Source: CAXMRP01 sp964196155 (GTDB lineage: Bacteria; Pseudomonadota; Alphaproteobacteria; Rhizobiales; Afifellaceae). Taken from it: 64,000 bases of DNA. The position numbers and the translations under genes were made by a program. Positions 62,727-64,000 of the stretch are shown piece after piece. The stretch covers positions 18,603-82,602 of the forward strand of contig CAXMRP010000061.1 in assembly GCA_964196155.1 (NCBI GenBank), in the 5' to 3' direction. The notes below the pieces were generated by a model, which saw only the letters and a program-made list of their open reading frames with translations, was not told the origin of the DNA and made no database searches. Numbering within the stretch: the first letter of the stretch is position 1; the number at the start of each line of letters is the position of its first letter.

Positions 62727-63610
62727 GCCGAATTCTCCTTGAGAAACATTTCCGTCGCGGCGCGATCGGGGCAGCCTGATCGGCCACCAAATTTCATGCA
62801 TTTCAGTGCCGCAGCGGCATTTGCAAATATGATGGCCTCGACTTCGGTGGCGCCTTCGGCAAGCCGCAAGGCGAAAGCGCCATGCCAGATATCGCCGGCG
62901 CCCAGCGTGTCCCGGGCCTGCACCTTGAAGGCGGGGACATGCTCGATCCCTGCGTCAGTGGCGTAATAGACGCCGTTTTCGCCGTCCGTCACGCAGGCCC
63001 AACCCGGTACCTGGCGACCTATGTCCTTCAGCGCGCGCGCAAGCTCTGTCTCTAACGTCAGAGACAGTAATCCGTGGCGCGAAAAAGCCACGTGAGAAGC
63101 GCAATTCAGAAATGCCGGGTCGATCGGCGCCTCCGCATCGACAATTCCGAAAATGCCGCAATTTTTGGCGATCTCCAGTGCGGCGAGTGCCCCGGCGGTC
63201 CAGCGGGTATCGACAAGGACCGCATCTGCTGCCGGCAGGCGATCGAGCCAGTCGATATTTTCGGTCAGTCCGCTGCCTCTGAAATTCACGATCTGTCGCG
63301 CGCCGGCGCTGTCGACAAGAACCGATGAGAACGACGACCGGCCTTCCGATGACCTGTCAATCAAGTCAGTTCGAACACCTTCGGCAGCCAGTTCCGAAAG
63401 GATCAGATCAGCAATGGCGTCGTCGCCGAGACGTGCCGCCAATGTTGCCTCCCCGCCAAGCCGCTGCACGGCAACGGCGGCATTGGCAGCGCAGCCGCCG
63501 CTGACGATAAGGGCATCGCTTGCGGTGAATTTCCTGGCTTCGGCTGGAAATTCGTCGACCGACAGGATGAAGTCGACCACGGCCATGCCCACAACTGAGA
63601 TACGCGCCAT
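62723..63610 (-). CDS. PfkB-family kinase resembling YihV, probable sulfofructose kinase
   Basis: A 295-residue protein starting at ATG 63610, which overlaps the upstream stop (TGATG). It has the PfkB motifs SGGCAANAAVAVQRLGG and the catalytic ARDTLGAGDIWHGAF. It is unusually close to YihV: AFKVQARDTLGAGD, then AAALKCMKFGGRSGCPD, and VLVDTRWTAGA. Residues Lys 27, Asn 109 and Arg 136 fall where I remember the sulfonate-binding Lys 27, Asn 109 and Arg 138 of E. coli YihV. It should phosphorylate sulfofructose at C1. Other ketose kinases lack this trio. Confidence 0.85.
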   Translation of the reverse strand: MARISVVGMAVVDFILSVDEFPAEARKFTASDALIVSGGCAANAAVAVQRLGGEATLAARLGDDAIADLILSELAAEGVRTDLIDRSSEGRSSFSSVLVDSAGARQIVNFRGSGLTENIDWLDRLPAADAVLVDTRWTAGALAALEIAKNCGIFGIVDAEAPIDPAFLNCASHVAFSRHGLLSLTLETELARALKDIGRQVPGWACVTDGENGVYYATDAGIEHVPAFKVQARDTLGAGDIWHGAFALRLAEGATEVEAIIFANAAAALKCMKFGGRSGCPDRAATEMFLKENSA

Positions 63611-64000
63611 CAGTCCACCACCAGCCCGCTTGGAACCACCGCCGGGCGTCCGAGCCGCCCGGACACGGATTTTGTTCCGGTCAAACTGCCCAGAAACGCA
63701 ATCAGCGCGCCGACATCGCTCTCCGACATGTCGCGCGGCGTTATGTCGATCGCAGCTTTCAGGCGGGCCCGTTCCCGCTGGTCCTGAAAGGGCAGAAAAT
63801 CCGTCGCCGCCAACCAGGGAACGGCCGGCAGATTGGCCTGGGCCTTGTCCCATTCCTCGAATGCCTGACGTGGGTTCAGGTGGTGTTGAACGATCCCTTC
63901 AAGCGTCGGGTAGGCGCCGTTGTGGCCGTAGGGCGCCGTCAGGGCGACATTTCGAAGCGAGGGCGTGCGAAAGCGGTACGCGTCCTTGAGTCTGTCGGAC
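63610..64000 (-). CDS. di-haem cytochrome c peroxidase/MauG-like protein, C-terminal part (5' end outside window)
   Basis: Only the last 129 residues are in the window; the frame is open to base 64000. The visible part has DAYRFRTPSLRNVALTAPYG followed by HNGAYPTLEGIVQHHLNP, the second-haem region of the di-haem peroxidase/MauG family. The C-terminal helix region is MSESDVGALIAFLGSLTG. Its stop overlaps the kinase start by one base, so it is co-translated with the sulfosugar operon. In this setting a redox function on a small substrate or radical chemistry is unknown; simple peroxidase is the default. Confidence 0.8.
   Translation of the reverse strand, partial: SDRLKDAYRFRTPSLRNVALTAPYGHNGAYPTLEGIVQHHLNPRQAFEEWDKAQANLPAVPWLAATDFLPFQDQRERARLKAAIDITPRDMSESDVGALIAFLGSLTGTKSVSGRLGRPAVVPSGLVVD

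Overview
The window reads as a chromosomal piece of a G+C-rich alphaproteobacterium, most likely Hyphomicrobiales (Rhizobiales)-like and possibly marine. Supporting signs are a complete fix/cco-type cbb3 oxidase block with a cysteine-bearing FNR (FnrL type), perfect CtrA-type TTAA-N7-TTAA boxes, a rhizobial-style ccgaaaa/ttttcgg intergenic palindrome, and a beta-ketoadipate gene set. I saw no tRNA, rRNA, CRISPR array, insertion sequence or phage gene. The window has 5'->3' genes on both strands and is cut at both ends (a DUF2207 protein on the left, a di-haem peroxidase-like protein on the right).

Layout. 1-8.4 kb: envelope and housekeeping genes (DUF2207 protein, membrane protein, an HtrA-like protein that has lost its catalytic triad, a CFA-synthase-like methyltransferase, an extensin-like protein, a TTC38-type TPR protein, an SDR, a small RR-motif protein). 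8.4-9.2 kb: a long non-coding stretch with a CtrA box and a terminator. 9.2-15.6 kb: tamA-tamB, the outer-membrane assembly pair. 15.6-23.8 kb (minus strand): ccoNOQP-ccoGHIS, the microaerobic cbb3 oxidase and its assembly genes, followed by a divergent hemerythrin gene with an FNR box between them, and then fnrL itself. 25.7-26.7 kb: trxB. 27-31.7 kb: a lower protocatechuate branch (pcaC, pcaHG, a glutaconate-type CoA transferase pair, pcaF) followed by the decayed tail of an enolase-superfamily gene and a small cytochrome c with its own FNR box.

32.8-38.7 kb: a putative diffusible-signal-factor (DSF) module. A REC-PAS-GGDEF-EAL protein overlaps a membrane hybrid histidine kinase with REC and HPt domains (RpfC-like), and both converge on an RpfF-like DSF synthase that keeps both catalytic glutamates. 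The usual RpfG HD-GYP output is replaced by GGDEF-EAL. 39-45.3 kb: MltB-type transglycosylase, class III cyclase, a three-gene TrpX-type ABC importer, a metallo-beta-lactamase-fold protein. 45.5-55.5 kb: a MalFGK-type sugar ABC importer with IolC-like kinase/aldolase fusion, Gfo/Idh/MocA and TIM-barrel genes, and a divergent LacI regulator.

55.6-64 kb is the most striking region: a tightly packed minus-strand operon that reads as sulfoquinovose breakdown. A PfkB kinase resembling YihV (sulfofructose kinase), a LacD/YihT-type class I aldolase, a FucI-family isomerase, a Gfo/Idh/MocA protein, an aldehyde dehydrogenase suited to sulfolactaldehyde, a SlcC-like sulfolactate dehydrogenase and the two subunits of sulfopyruvate decarboxylase (ComD, ComE) would take sulfoquinovose to sulfoacetaldehyde plus triose phosphate in a single cell. 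That joins a sulfo-EMP-like upper pathway to the sulfolactate lower pathway, steps usually described in separate organisms. The final desulfonating enzyme (Xsc) is not in this window.
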